Below the pieces are notes generated by a model that ran no database searches, was not told the origin of the DNA, and saw nothing but the letters and a program-made list of their open reading frames with translations. From assembly GCA_009691445.1 (NCBI GenBank), contig SICL01000014.1:1-43119 (forward strand): a stretch of DNA of 43,119 bases, given 5' to 3'. Numbering within the stretch: the stretch's first letter is position 1; every line of letters begins with the position of its first letter. This DNA is from Candidatus Taenariivivens baikalensis. Lineage in GTDB: Bacteria > Omnitrophota > Omnitrophia > Omnitrophales > Aquincolibacteriaceae. Below, one piece after another: positions 8,850-18,055 of this stretch. The position numbers were made by a program, and so were the translations under genes.

Positions 8850-9347
8850 TCAAAGTGATCCGTTCAATGTCTGCTCCAATTTTTCTGTGAGTTCTTTGGA
8901 CAGCGGATCAGTTTTGGAACCAAAACGGGCGATTATCTTTCCCTTTGAATCCACCAAGAACTTATTAAAATTCCAGCTAATGTCGCCTGTGAATCCAGAT
9001 TCCTGAGTCAGATAAGCGTAAAGAGGATGAATCTCTTTTCCCTTCACGCTGATTTTAGAAAACATAGGAAAGGTGACATTGTATTTCAGTGAACAGAATT
9101 TTTTAATTTCTTCATCCGAGCCCGGTTCCTGGCCCATAAAATTATTGGCGGGGAATCCCAGGATTTCGAATCCGCGGTCGTGATATTTTTCATAAAGAGC
9201 TTCAAGGCCTTTGTATTGCGGAGTAAAACCGCATTTGGAGGCGACATTGACGATCAAAAGCGTCTTACCTTTGAAATCTAAAAGAGATTTCATTGGTCCA
9301 TCAATCGTCTTCAGGGTGAAATCATAAAGTGTCTTCGTTTCTGGCAT
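8850..9347 (-). CDS. Glutathione peroxidase family protein (start uncertain: 9347 or upstream to 9491)
   Basis: LLIVNVASKCGFTPQYKGLEALYEKY, GFPANNFMGQEPGSDEEI, ISWNFNKFLVD; ATG at 9347 preceded by AAGGAGG. Confidence 0.9.
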   Translation of the reverse strand: MPETKTLYDFTLKTIDGPMKSLLDFKGKTLLIVNVASKCGFTPQYKGLEALYEKYHDRGFEILGFPANNFMGQEPGSDEEIKKFCSLKYNVTFPMFSKISVKGKEIHPLYAYLTQESGFTGDISWNFNKFLVDSKGKIIARFGSKTDPLSKELTEKLEQTLNGSL

Positions 9348-9408
9348 GGCTGCCTCCTTGATGGGTTCTTTGGCGTAGGTTGGAAGTGCTATTGCTAGGC
9401 TCACCACT

Positions 9409-9469
9409 AAAAAAAGGAGACAGGTTGCAGCCCGCTTGCCGGAGAGGCAGGCAACCTGTCTCCTTTTTT
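9409..9469 (-). terminator. Strong hairpin with A/T tracts directly after the PAP2 stop codon; probable intrinsic terminator
   Basis: GGAGACAGGTTGC (9416-9428) and GCAACCTGTCTCC (9451-9463) flanked by an A7 run and a T6 run. Confidence 0.7.
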
Positions 9470-10221
9470 CACACTTCTTCGCGAAAAGCATAACGGTGAT
9501 ATTCGTGAATTAATAGAGAAAAAGTCCAGCCTATTCCTAAAGACATTAGAGTATCCGAAGGCCAGTGCCGGTTCAGGAACATCCGGGAGTAAGCGGTCAT
9601 CAGCGGAAGCAGCAGGAATATCCAGGCCCCCTTATGGGTTTTCAACTGATGCCAGAGGAAAAAGGAAATTCCAGCAACGACAACAGTATCTCCGGAGGGA
9701 AAGCTGTGATAGACGCGGGCATCTTGCGTGATTCCCTCAAGATTAAAAAATGAGAAGGATCCTTCATTGCCGTAAGGGCGCGCGCGAAGAAAACTGTATT
9801 TCATTCCATACGTGATTAGGGAGACAAATCCTCCGGAAAGGATCGCGCCAAAGGCCTTGCGGGACGACGCTTGATTCCGGAAGAGAAATTCAAAAAGAAA
9901 ATAAACTCCGATTAAAATTCCCCAGGGATGAATGCCACGGCCGATCCAAGCGCCGAATTGTTCCAGGATGCGCAGAACCGGATGCTGAAAGGATTGAACT
10001 TGATGCAGGATCCTGGGATCGATCACAAAAAAAGAGGCGCTGACTGCGGCAAAGACAAAAAGCATTTTTCCGTAAGGAGCCCAGTCAAGCTGTTTGACAA
10101 AGGCAGTCAATTTTTCGAAGTAGCCTTTCCGGATTTCCCAAAGGAGGCACGCAATAACGCCAAGTCCGACAAGAGGTTTTGGGTGAAATTGCGTGAACCA
10201 GATTTTTTTCATGGGGTTCAA
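9469..10221 (-). CDS. PAP2-family (phosphatidic acid phosphatase) membrane protein
   Basis: SFLRARPYG, SFPSGDTVVVAG, SRMFLNRHWPSD: the three PAP2 motifs. Confidence 0.88.
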   Translation of the reverse strand: MNPMKKIWFTQFHPKPLVGLGVIACLLWEIRKGYFEKLTAFVKQLDWAPYGKMLFVFAAVSASFFVIDPRILHQVQSFQHPVLRILEQFGAWIGRGIHPWGILIGVYFLFEFLFRNQASSRKAFGAILSGGFVSLITYGMKYSFLRARPYGNEGSFSFFNLEGITQDARVYHSFPSGDTVVVAGISFFLWHQLKTHKGAWIFLLLPLMTAYSRMFLNRHWPSDTLMSLGIGWTFSLLIHEYHRYAFREEV

Positions 10222-10261
10222 TATCTCTTTTCAGAGGACGCCTGTCAATGCCAAAGTACTT

Positions 10262-10380
10262 GTAGGAAAACAGGGACGGTTCTCAGACACTTTCATGGCC
10301 TTGTCAAATAGGGAATGAAAATATTCAATACAACTTGGCAATGATAGGGTCGTCTAGGAGAACCGTCCCTGTTTTTCTAC
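10262..10380. repeat. Palindromic intergenic element with GGGACGGTTCTC terminal arms
   Basis: GTAGGAAAACAGGGACGGTTCTC at the left; the reverse complement GTAGAAAAACAGGGACGGTTCTC at 10358-10380. Confidence 0.8.
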
Positions 10381-11150
10381 TGGTGTTTAAGGACAATTTT
10401 GGCGTACATGGCCCAGTGTTTCATCCACGGAGAGAGCGCTCTTTCTACTCCCTGCCAAAAACCGAAAGTCCATCCTGGCATCAAACTTCTCATAGAAACT
10501 CCTCCTGAGAGCAGATAAGCAAAGGGCAGCGAAGGTTTGATCTCCTGGATTTCCCACATGGGGAATTTCTTTTTAAAGTGCGCTTGATCTCGTTCAAAGA
10601 TAACCCAAGGGAGCGCCTGGTTTGCGCTTGAAAGAGGGCCGGACGACGGGAAATCCCACTCCTCGACATTGGGTTCGAAAGGTTCGTGATGGAACTTGTG
10701 ATAAATGATCCGGGACCAATCACTGACCCAGGGTTCAATCATCACGATGTGTCCTCCGGGCTTTACGCATCGGGCCGCTTCGTTAAAAAAATCAATGGCA
10801 TTGGGAATATGATGCAGGACTTGAGTCATTACGATTGCGTCTAAGCGGTGATTGAGAAAGGGCAGTTTCAATCCGTCTAGGATCAGTCGACAATCCGGAT
10901 CAAAAAAAATTTCAGAGGTAACGAGATTTGGAACAAACTGATTTAAAAATCCGGCCCCAGAACCAATTTCGAGCACCGGCCCCGCGCAGTCCCTGAGAGT
11001 TGAGGCGATGGAGGTATACCAGGACTCATAAATTTTTTTTAAAAAAGGTTTTTCCTGAATAATTTTTTTACGAAGCGAAGTGGTTTTTGGATCGTCCAGA
11101 TCCAGGCCGCAAGTCAGGGGATGAGAGAGCCAGGTTTTGAGCGTCTTCAT
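10377..11150 (-). CDS. Class I SAM-dependent methyltransferase
   Basis: VLEIGSGAGFLNQF and DAIVMTQVLHHIPNAIDFFNEAARCVKPGGHIVMIEP. Confidence 0.85.
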   Translation of the reverse strand: MKTLKTWLSHPLTCGLDLDDPKTTSLRKKIIQEKPFLKKIYESWYTSIASTLRDCAGPVLEIGSGAGFLNQFVPNLVTSEIFFDPDCRLILDGLKLPFLNHRLDAIVMTQVLHHIPNAIDFFNEAARCVKPGGHIVMIEPWVSDWSRIIYHKFHHEPFEPNVEEWDFPSSGPLSSANQALPWVIFERDQAHFKKKFPMWEIQEIKPSLPFAYLLSGGVSMRSLMPGWTFGFWQGVERALSPWMKHWAMYAKIVLKHQ

Positions 11151-11152
11151 TT

Positions 11153-12616
11153 TTAGACAAACTTAAGGCGTGCGGCTGCGAATAAAACCATTCGGAGGAG
11201 AAGAACGCCGTGTTTCCATCGCTGAATGTTCGTGGTACCGTAGGTTCTCTGGCAATAACGAATCGGTAAATCCACAATTTTCAGATTTTGTTTGGCGGCA
11301 CCAAAAAGAAGATCGAAATCACCGAAGGGATCAAAATCACCAAAATAGGACCGGTGAGCGGCGATCCGTTCGTAATCTTCGCGGTACAAAGCTTTGGTCC
11401 CGCAAAGCGTGTCTTTAAGGGTTTGTCCAAGAAGCCATGAAAACGTTAGACCAAAAGCCTTATTGGCAAGGAGGTTCAAGAATCGCATGGCTTGTTTTTC
11501 CATCGGATAAACGAGGCGGACTCCATTAATAAATTCTGCTTTTCCCGAAGCAAGAAGGTCGTAGAAGCGAGACATGTCTTCAGGGGGTACGGTTAAATCG
11601 GCGTCCAAAATCATGAAGATATCGCCGCTGGCCTCGGCAAAACCTTTTCGCACCGCGTCTCCCTTTCCCATGCCTGTTTGCTTGAAAAGTTTCGCCGGAC
11701 GGTCCGGATGATTCTTGATGGCTTCTTCAATGGCTGAAAAAGTTTTATCCTGCGAGTGTCCCTCAATGAAGATAAATTCTGTTTCGCGGCCCATTTGGGG
11801 AGTCCGGGTAAAAATTTGGTCAATATTTCCCGCTTCATTGCGGGCAGGAATAATTACGGATACGCGGGGTTTTTCAGCGGATTCCGTTCTCTTGACCTTC
11901 AGCCTCGCAATAACGAAATTGCAAAGCGCCAAATGATTGAAAGGCCAGAGTCTGACAAGGAAGCGGTTGAAAAAAGTTGTCAAAAAGGGAGTGAAGAACG
12001 GCCACAAGATTTCCTGCCAACTGCGGACAATTTCAAAATTTTCCAGGCAAAGAAGGTTTGAAATGTCTCCTTCAGTGAGCCAGTTTTGGTAGAGCGTGGG
12101 TTGAGCCAGGCCGAGTTTGCTGACCATGGTGAGGGGGAGTTCCCACAAATGGCTGTAGAAATTAAAAATGATCCGGGTTCTGGAAGAGCTGTGGCGTGCT
12201 ACTTGCTGCAGAATCTTCTGAACATCCCAAATGTCATTGGCTAAGTCGGAAAGGATAATGAAATCAAATTTCTCATTTAAGTTTAAATCATGTCCGTCAG
12301 CCTCGATGAAACAAAGCTCCGGATGTTTCGTCCGGCCCGCTTTAATCATTTCGGAAGAAAAATCAACGCCGACTCCGCGGGACGGCTTGAGGGCGGCCAA
12401 AAGGTTCCCCTGACTGCACCCAATTTCCAGGATGCTTTGGCCCGGGTCAATGAGAAATTGATAAGTCGCTTCAAGTTTCCTGTGATAGTAGCCCGCCCAT
12501 TGCGTGGAAACGGCGCCGGCGCGCTTATTCCAGAAATCGACGCGAGCTTTTCGATATTTTAAGCGAAGGCTCTCGATCCATGAGGGCTCCGAGAGTGCAG
12601 GTGCTTGCTCTATCAT
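11153..12616 (-). CDS. Fusion: N-terminal SAM methyltransferase and C-terminal family 2 glycosyltransferase
   Basis: SILEIGCSQGNLLAAL (SAM motif) then VSVIIPARNEAGNIDQIF...GDIFMILDADLTVPPEDM (GT2); ATG at 12616 overlaps the upstream TGA. Confidence 0.88.
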   Translation of the reverse strand: MIEQAPALSEPSWIESLRLKYRKARVDFWNKRAGAVSTQWAGYYHRKLEATYQFLIDPGQSILEIGCSQGNLLAALKPSRGVGVDFSSEMIKAGRTKHPELCFIEADGHDLNLNEKFDFIILSDLANDIWDVQKILQQVARHSSSRTRIIFNFYSHLWELPLTMVSKLGLAQPTLYQNWLTEGDISNLLCLENFEIVRSWQEILWPFFTPFLTTFFNRFLVRLWPFNHLALCNFVIARLKVKRTESAEKPRVSVIIPARNEAGNIDQIFTRTPQMGRETEFIFIEGHSQDKTFSAIEEAIKNHPDRPAKLFKQTGMGKGDAVRKGFAEASGDIFMILDADLTVPPEDMSRFYDLLASGKAEFINGVRLVYPMEKQAMRFLNLLANKAFGLTFSWLLGQTLKDTLCGTKALYREDYERIAAHRSYFGDFDPFGDFDLLFGAAKQNLKIVDLPIRYCQRTYGTTNIQRWKHGVLLLRMVLFAAARLKFV

Positions 12617-13926
12617 AAGATCTTTTTTAACTCCAAGGTTCGTAACCAGGAAACAGCGATGGCAAGAAACAGCCAAAAACTTCTTTCAAAAATAAGATCA
12701 TTGAGAAATCCCTGCACCATAAATCCGATGGCTGTTGCCCAAATGGCCTGAGTGACATAGTCTCCTGATTTTTCTACCGCATTCAAGCTTTTTCTTAAAA
12801 ATCCGCCCAAGAAAAAGAGCATTGCTGCCAATCCTACGATCCCTGTTTGTGCCGCCCATCCTCCATAAAATTGATGCGGGAGATGATGGGAAAGCCGTCC
12901 TGGGCCGCCGTAAAGTTTATGGGAATCAATTTTGTAATGGGGAAAATAGTTGATGAGCTGAGGCCGGAAGTTTCCGATTCCTACGCCAAACCAGGGATGA
13001 TCGAGGACCATTTGCAAGCTCGCCTTGGCGTTCAAAAAATAAAAATTACGGGAAGAATTCCATTGAAGGGATAAGAAAGAATCATCCCCTTTGACTTCAT
13101 GATGGATTTTAACAGGCATGACTGTCCACAGAGTGAGCGGCCAAGCTGCGATGCCAAGAAGAAAAAGCGAAGCGATGATTCCTTTGCGCAGTGGGCTACA
13201 CCACGGTTCTTTTGCCCGGCGAAGGATTGCGCAGACACTGATGAGAGTACCGAGAATGAGACGTGAAACACATAAAATATTTGCAAGAGTTAATCCTATC
13301 AACGAAGGGAATGTCCATCGGTCTTTGTCTGTCCGTTCGGTTTGTTCCAGACCGTCTCTTTTTTCCAGCCAAAAAGCGAATGCAAAAATGATTGCGATAT
13401 GGGTTTGGAGCGCGAAAGAGTTTGGACTAAAGCAAAAACCTTTGATCCGGGGGGGGAGTAATGTTGAGTATTCTTTCCGCGCGATCACCATGATGGACGG
13501 AATGCCTGCAAAATGAATCAGCCAGGAGATGAGTGAAAGCAGAGCGATCAGGGTTTGAATCGCAATCCAGAACTTGATCACATTGCGGATGGTTTGCTGG
13601 TCTTGCATCAGATCCGTCAAAATAAAATAGAGAGCGATTAAGTAGCCGAGTCCTGCGAGTTGGACAAAACCCTGGGATAAATCAATGGCCCCAATTAACG
13701 ATAGAGAGGCCGTAAAAAAAACAAGGAGCAAAGCAAACAATAAAGGCGGCCGGACAGGAAGACGCGGCTTTTGGATGGATTGAATAAACCAAAAGAGGCA
13801 AAGAATGAGGAAGGAAAGATCGGTCAGTCGAATCTTTTCTCCCCAATATCCCGGCAAGAACGATGCTCGTAAATCAAGGGGAAGAAACAGAAGAAAAAGG
13901 TAGAGCGGCCAAAGCTTTCTGAGCAT
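12613..13926 (-). CDS. O-antigen ligase-like (Wzy_C) membrane protein
   Basis: Polytopic; LDHPWFGVGIGNFRPQLINYF...LSHHLPHQFYGGWAAQTGIVGL. Confidence 0.82.
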   Translation of the reverse strand: MLRKLWPLYLFLLFLPLDLRASFLPGYWGEKIRLTDLSFLILCLFWFIQSIQKPRLPVRPPLLFALLLVFFTASLSLIGAIDLSQGFVQLAGLGYLIALYFILTDLMQDQQTIRNVIKFWIAIQTLIALLSLISWLIHFAGIPSIMVIARKEYSTLLPPRIKGFCFSPNSFALQTHIAIIFAFAFWLEKRDGLEQTERTDKDRWTFPSLIGLTLANILCVSRLILGTLISVCAILRRAKEPWCSPLRKGIIASLFLLGIAAWPLTLWTVMPVKIHHEVKGDDSFLSLQWNSSRNFYFLNAKASLQMVLDHPWFGVGIGNFRPQLINYFPHYKIDSHKLYGGPGRLSHHLPHQFYGGWAAQTGIVGLAAMLFFLGGFLRKSLNAVEKSGDYVTQAIWATAIGFMVQGFLNDLIFERSFWLFLAIAVSWLRTLELKKIL

Positions 13927-14006
13927 TTAGATGCTATCGACAAATGACCGAAAATCTAAAGCGATTTGCTGGGAAGATCGGGGCGCAATTTCAGTGAAAA
14001 TAAGAC

Positions 14007-14050
14007 TTGACGGAGGAAGACTTTCTCATAGAATACACGACTAATTCTAT
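14007..14050 (+). promoter_or_regulatory. Putative promoter TTGACG-N16-TAGAAT with an overlapping ATAGAAT-N9-ATTCTAT palindrome (candidate Rrf2 operator)
   Basis: -35 at 14007-14012, -10 at 14029-14034, palindrome arms 14028-14034 and 14044-14050, ten bases before the Rrf2 start. Confidence 0.6.
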
Positions 14051-14059
14051 AGACTAACT

Positions 14060-14506
14060 ATGATATCAAGAAAAACTAAATACGCACTCAAGGCTCTGGT
14101 GACCTTGGCTGCTGAATACAAAACAAGGCAGCCGGTCCTGATTTCAGAGTTGGCCGAAAGGGATAGGACCCCTAAAAAGTTTCTTGAGCAGATCCTGCTT
14201 GAGCTCAAAAATAAAGGATTTTTAGCCAGCAAAAAGGGAAAGGGTGGTGGATACCTCCTTGCTAAATCCCCGGAAAAAATTTCCATTGGGTCTGTGGTTC
14301 GGCTCTTTGAGGGGTCCGTTGCACTTTTACCCTGTGTCAGTCAAACCGCTTATGAACGCTGCGCTGAATGTATCGATGAAAACGCTTGCGGCATCCGGAG
14401 TGTTATGAAAGAAGTCAGGGATGAGACGGCCCGGATTTTGGACGGAACCTCGCTAAGAGAAGTCCTCGAAAGATCCTACCCGCCCGAAGGCATGTATCAC
14501 ATTTAA
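14060..14506 (+). CDS. Rrf2-family transcriptional regulator
   Basis: MISRKTKYALKALVTLA...KGGGYLLAKSPEKISIGSVVRLFEG; Cys cluster PCVSQTAYERCAECIDENACGI. Confidence 0.9.
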   Translation: MISRKTKYALKALVTLAAEYKTRQPVLISELAERDRTPKKFLEQILLELKNKGFLASKKGKGGGYLLAKSPEKISIGSVVRLFEGSVALLPCVSQTAYERCAECIDENACGIRSVMKEVRDETARILDGTSLREVLERSYPPEGMYHI

Positions 14507-14571
14507 TTTTTCAAAAACTAAACTGAGGGGGAGGTTGCTGCGACCTGTCCTTTCAGTCATGGGAGAGAATC

Positions 14572-15948
14572 ATGAGAAAATTTGAATCGGTTGTTCGGGG
14601 GATATTCCTGAGTATCCTTCTGGTGTCTGTATCAGGAGTGAGCTGGGCGGATGTCTCTGCATCCTCCGGAAAAAGTATTGACCAGCGCATCGAGGAGTTG
14701 GAGCAGGAAGTTCAATTGCTCAAACGTCAAAGAGAAGTGGACCGGGAAGTTCAAGCAAAAAAAGATTTGGAAACACCGGTCGTGAAAGTCAGTCAGGATG
14801 GAATTGGCCTCCAATCCCAGGATCAGAATTTTACGATGAAGTTTCACGGGTTGGTGCAGGCGGACGGCCGGTATTATGCAAACGATAATACTTCTGCGGG
14901 TTCCAACACGTATTTGATTCGGCGGCTGCGTCCTTATATCGACGGAACCGTGTACAAGTATTTTGATTACCGCTTGGTCACGGATTTTGGAAATAACGCC
15001 ACGGTTTTGCAAGACGCCTTTATTGACTTTAAATACTGGAAGCAGGCGTCTCTAAAATTCGGTAAATTCAAATCGCCGATTGGGATCGAGCGTTTACAAT
15101 CGGATGCCTCGATGATGTTTATGGAATTTGCTCTCAGTACGAATCTAGTTCCGAATCGTGATATTGGAATTGACTTGCACGGAGAACTGTTTGACGGGGT
15201 TTTGAATTACGATGCCGGGATTTTTAACGGAGCTCTGGACGGAGCCAATGGCGATGCTAATGATGCGCATGATGATAAGGAAGCTGCAGGCCGGATTTTT
15301 CTCCAGCCGTTTAAAAATACAACCTACGATTCTCTAAGTGGATTGGGGCTGGGTCTGGGCGGGAGCTACGGCACGGCGCATGGCACCACGAACACCATTC
15401 CAACGTACAAGTCCGATGGACAGCAGAATATTTTTACTTACGCACCCGCCAGCGGGAGCGTTTTTGCGCACGGCCCCCGTTATCGTCTCGCGCCGCAGGC
15501 TTCTTATTATTACGGGCCTCTTGGCGTTTTGAGCGAATGGGTTTTGTCCTCCGAGCAGTTGAATGTCGGGACACTAAGCAAACGTATCAATAACAACGGG
15601 TATCAAATTGCTGCGTCCTATGTGTTGACCGGAGAGAATAATTCCTATTCTGGAATTGCACCGCACAATATTTTTGATCCAAGAAATGGCAAATGGGGAG
15701 CGTTTGAGATTGCGACCCGTTTTAGTCAGCTTGATATTGATAAAAATGTTTTCCCCTCTTTTTCGAATGCGTTGACACAGGTCAGGGCGGCAAAGGCCTG
15801 GGGATTGGGACTGAACTGGTATTTAAATAAAAATGTCAGAGTGATGACCGATTTTTTTCAAACGTTTTTTCAGGACGGCGGAGCTGTGGATGGCGCGATT
15901 CGAAAAAATGAAAATGCTATTTTAACCCGCGTTCAATTCAATATTTAG
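14572..15948 (+). CDS. OprP/OprO-like porin
   Basis: Signal peptide, short coiled coil, FHGLVQADGRYY...FLIRRLRPYIDGTVYKYFDYRLVTDFG-type strands, C-terminal Phe-x pattern TRVQFNI. Confidence 0.85.
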   Translation: MRKFESVVRGIFLSILLVSVSGVSWADVSASSGKSIDQRIEELEQEVQLLKRQREVDREVQAKKDLETPVVKVSQDGIGLQSQDQNFTMKFHGLVQADGRYYANDNTSAGSNTYLIRRLRPYIDGTVYKYFDYRLVTDFGNNATVLQDAFIDFKYWKQASLKFGKFKSPIGIERLQSDASMMFMEFALSTNLVPNRDIGIDLHGELFDGVLNYDAGIFNGALDGANGDANDAHDDKEAAGRIFLQPFKNTTYDSLSGLGLGLGGSYGTAHGTTNTIPTYKSDGQQNIFTYAPASGSVFAHGPRYRLAPQASYYYGPLGVLSEWVLSSEQLNVGTLSKRINNNGYQIAASYVLTGENNSYSGIAPHNIFDPRNGKWGAFEIATRFSQLDIDKNVFPSFSNALTQVRAAKAWGLGLNWYLNKNVRVMTDFFQTFFQDGGAVDGAIRKNENAILTRVQFNI

Positions 15949-15997
15949 AGCGGCTAATCAAATTGTCATCGCGAGCCCCGGAGGGCGTGGCAATCTC

Positions 15998-16498
15998 TCA
16001 ATCAACCTTTTCTCTTCGAAGTAGTCTCAGCAGAAGCGCGGGCTGCCCTGGGGTTACAGAAAAAGTCAGCAGAATATCTCCTTTTTGAGGAGCGATTGCG
16101 GGCGCATCCGGCTGATTGTCGGTGATGTAAGTGCAAAGCATCGTTTCCACGCTGGCTGAATTTTTCCTTTTCAGGGTCAGAGTGCCATCGCTTGCGACAT
16201 CGTAAGTGCGGTTGGCCGGTGCCGCATTCTGGTAAGCGCGTTGCTTGGCCGTGATGGGTTGATTGGATGTCAGGTGCTTCATGGTCTTGTCTTCTTCAAA
16301 GAGATAACGCTGATATCTGAAATAAAACGGATCCTCGTCTTTGACGGGAATATGGATGATTTGATTAGCCATGGTCCAGGATCCCATCATATCTCCATTA
16401 GCGCAGATGCGATAAGGTTCGTCTTTCGTAAATCCTTGGGGGCTGGCGCTGATAAGGAAGGTAAGGAATACGCCGGAAAGAAAAAAACGAAGTTTCAT
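15998..16498 (-). CDS. Hypothetical secreted protein
   Basis: 166-aa ORF with signal peptide MKLRFFLSGVFLTFLISASPQGFT. Confidence 0.65.
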   Translation of the reverse strand: MKLRFFLSGVFLTFLISASPQGFTKDEPYRICANGDMMGSWTMANQIIHIPVKDEDPFYFRYQRYLFEEDKTMKHLTSNQPITAKQRAYQNAAPANRTYDVASDGTLTLKRKNSASVETMLCTYITDNQPDAPAIAPQKGDILLTFSVTPGQPALLLRLLRREKVD

Positions 16499-16610
16499 GA
16501 AGGCTCCTTTACCTGGGTTTTAGCGATTGACGGCCCGATAATGCAATTTTATCAGGTTTTTTCTCAGGGTAAAGAAACCATTTCTTTCATACTGCAAAGG
16601 AATTACAGTC

Positions 16611-17074
16611 AATCCTTATGACCTGATAATTCTGGATGTGCGGCTTCCAGAAAAAGGTGGCCTGACTCTGTGCCGCGAATGACGCAGTCAAAAAATGGAC
16701 ACGCCTATTCTTATGCTGACGGCTAAGAGCAGCGTCAAAGACAAGGTGGCAGGTCTGAATGCCGGAGCGGATGACTACCTGGCCAAGCCGTTTGAGTTTG
16801 AGGAACTTCTTGCCCGGGGACGAGCCCTTACGCGGCGTAATGTTCACGACCGTTCCACGACCCTGAAGATAGGCGATCTGGAACTGGATCAGTTGACCCA
16901 CCAGGTCACGCGTGCGGGCCGGGAGATCAGTTTAACCAGTAAGGAATATATTCTTCTCAAATAAACGAAAGTTTTGATATTTTCACGAACGTGATTGATG
17001 TTTACATTAATAAGACTCAGCTTGAAACGGCATTTGCAGCGGCACGTACAGCAGAAACGATGAAGACTGCATAA
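16611..17074 (+). pseudogene. Degraded OmpR-family response regulator
   Basis: [38 protein letters not shown]...SKEYILLK*, then in another frame NESFDIFTNVIDVYINKTQ; in-frame TGA plus a deletion/frameshift. Confidence 0.82.
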
Positions 17075-17150
17075 AAAAGAAGTTTTGAAAAAACAGACAG
17101 CTTTTTAATCAAGACTGGTGGGACTAGGTTCGTTGAACCTGGCCCCTTTT

Positions 17151-18050
17151 TTAATTCGGTTCGCGAGTATAGGCAGGTTTGCTTTTCCAGCGGCGATGAT
17201 TCCAAATCCACTGATCGGGATGCCGGCGAATCTTTTCTTCTAAAAGTTGATTTAGCTGCTCCGTCATGGAAATTTCCCAGTCATCTTTGGCTGGGTCAAA
17301 GGGCACGGTTGGTTCAATCTGAATCTCGTATTGGCCCGTGGACGTTCGTAGACAGCAGGCGGGTACTAATGCTGCGCCGGTTTTATGGGCTAGACGTGCA
17401 GGAATGGAAGTTGTTGAAGTCGGCTGGTCAAAAAAATTCGTCCATATGCCTTCGCCTCCCGCCCATTGATCAATCAAAATAGCGACGCCATGATTGGCCC
17501 GAAGTTCCTTCATCACGGCTTTGATGGAGTCTACTTTGGGAATGGGAGTGACGGTCATTTCACGCCGCAGCTGATCAATGGTCTGATTTAAATAAGGATT
17601 TTTGACATCTTTGACAATGACGGACCAGGGATGGCCGGTCAGATAAGGGAGAAAGGCCAGATATTCCCAGGACCCAAGATGGGAAATGACCAGGATCACG
17701 CCTTTTCCTTCGGCAAAGGCTTTTTCCAGGTGCTCATTGCCCGTCAGTTTAAAATGGGACCGGGCATTTTTTTTAATCTTACGGACAATGAAAAGTTCTA
17801 GCATGGCAAGACTCATGCTTTCAAATGCCGCACCTAAAATCTTTTCTTTTTGAAGCTGGGTCAGCGAAGAGCCAAAAACGCGATCAAGATTCACCAGAGC
17901 AATTTTTTTGCGGGACGGGAGTACCAAACCAGCCAAACGACTCAGAAGGCAGACAATCTTGGAGGACAACCCAACCGGCATTGAGTTCAAAAGAAAGGCA
18001 ATGATTTGAGCTAGGCGGTATTCCAAAGAATATTTAAGATTCACATCCAC
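17151..18050 (-). CDS. LpxL/HtrB-like lipid A acyltransferase
   Basis: VILVISHLGSWEYLAFLPYLTG (HxxxxE-like), LIDQWAGGEGIWTNFFDQPTSTTSIPARLAHKTGAALVPAC. Confidence 0.88.
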   Translation of the reverse strand: MDVNLKYSLEYRLAQIIAFLLNSMPVGLSSKIVCLLSRLAGLVLPSRKKIALVNLDRVFGSSLTQLQKEKILGAAFESMSLAMLELFIVRKIKKNARSHFKLTGNEHLEKAFAEGKGVILVISHLGSWEYLAFLPYLTGHPWSVIVKDVKNPYLNQTIDQLRREMTVTPIPKVDSIKAVMKELRANHGVAILIDQWAGGEGIWTNFFDQPTSTTSIPARLAHKTGAALVPACCLRTSTGQYEIQIEPTVPFDPAKDDWEISMTEQLNQLLEEKIRRHPDQWIWNHRRWKSKPAYTREPN

Positions 18051-18055
18051 CCAAT

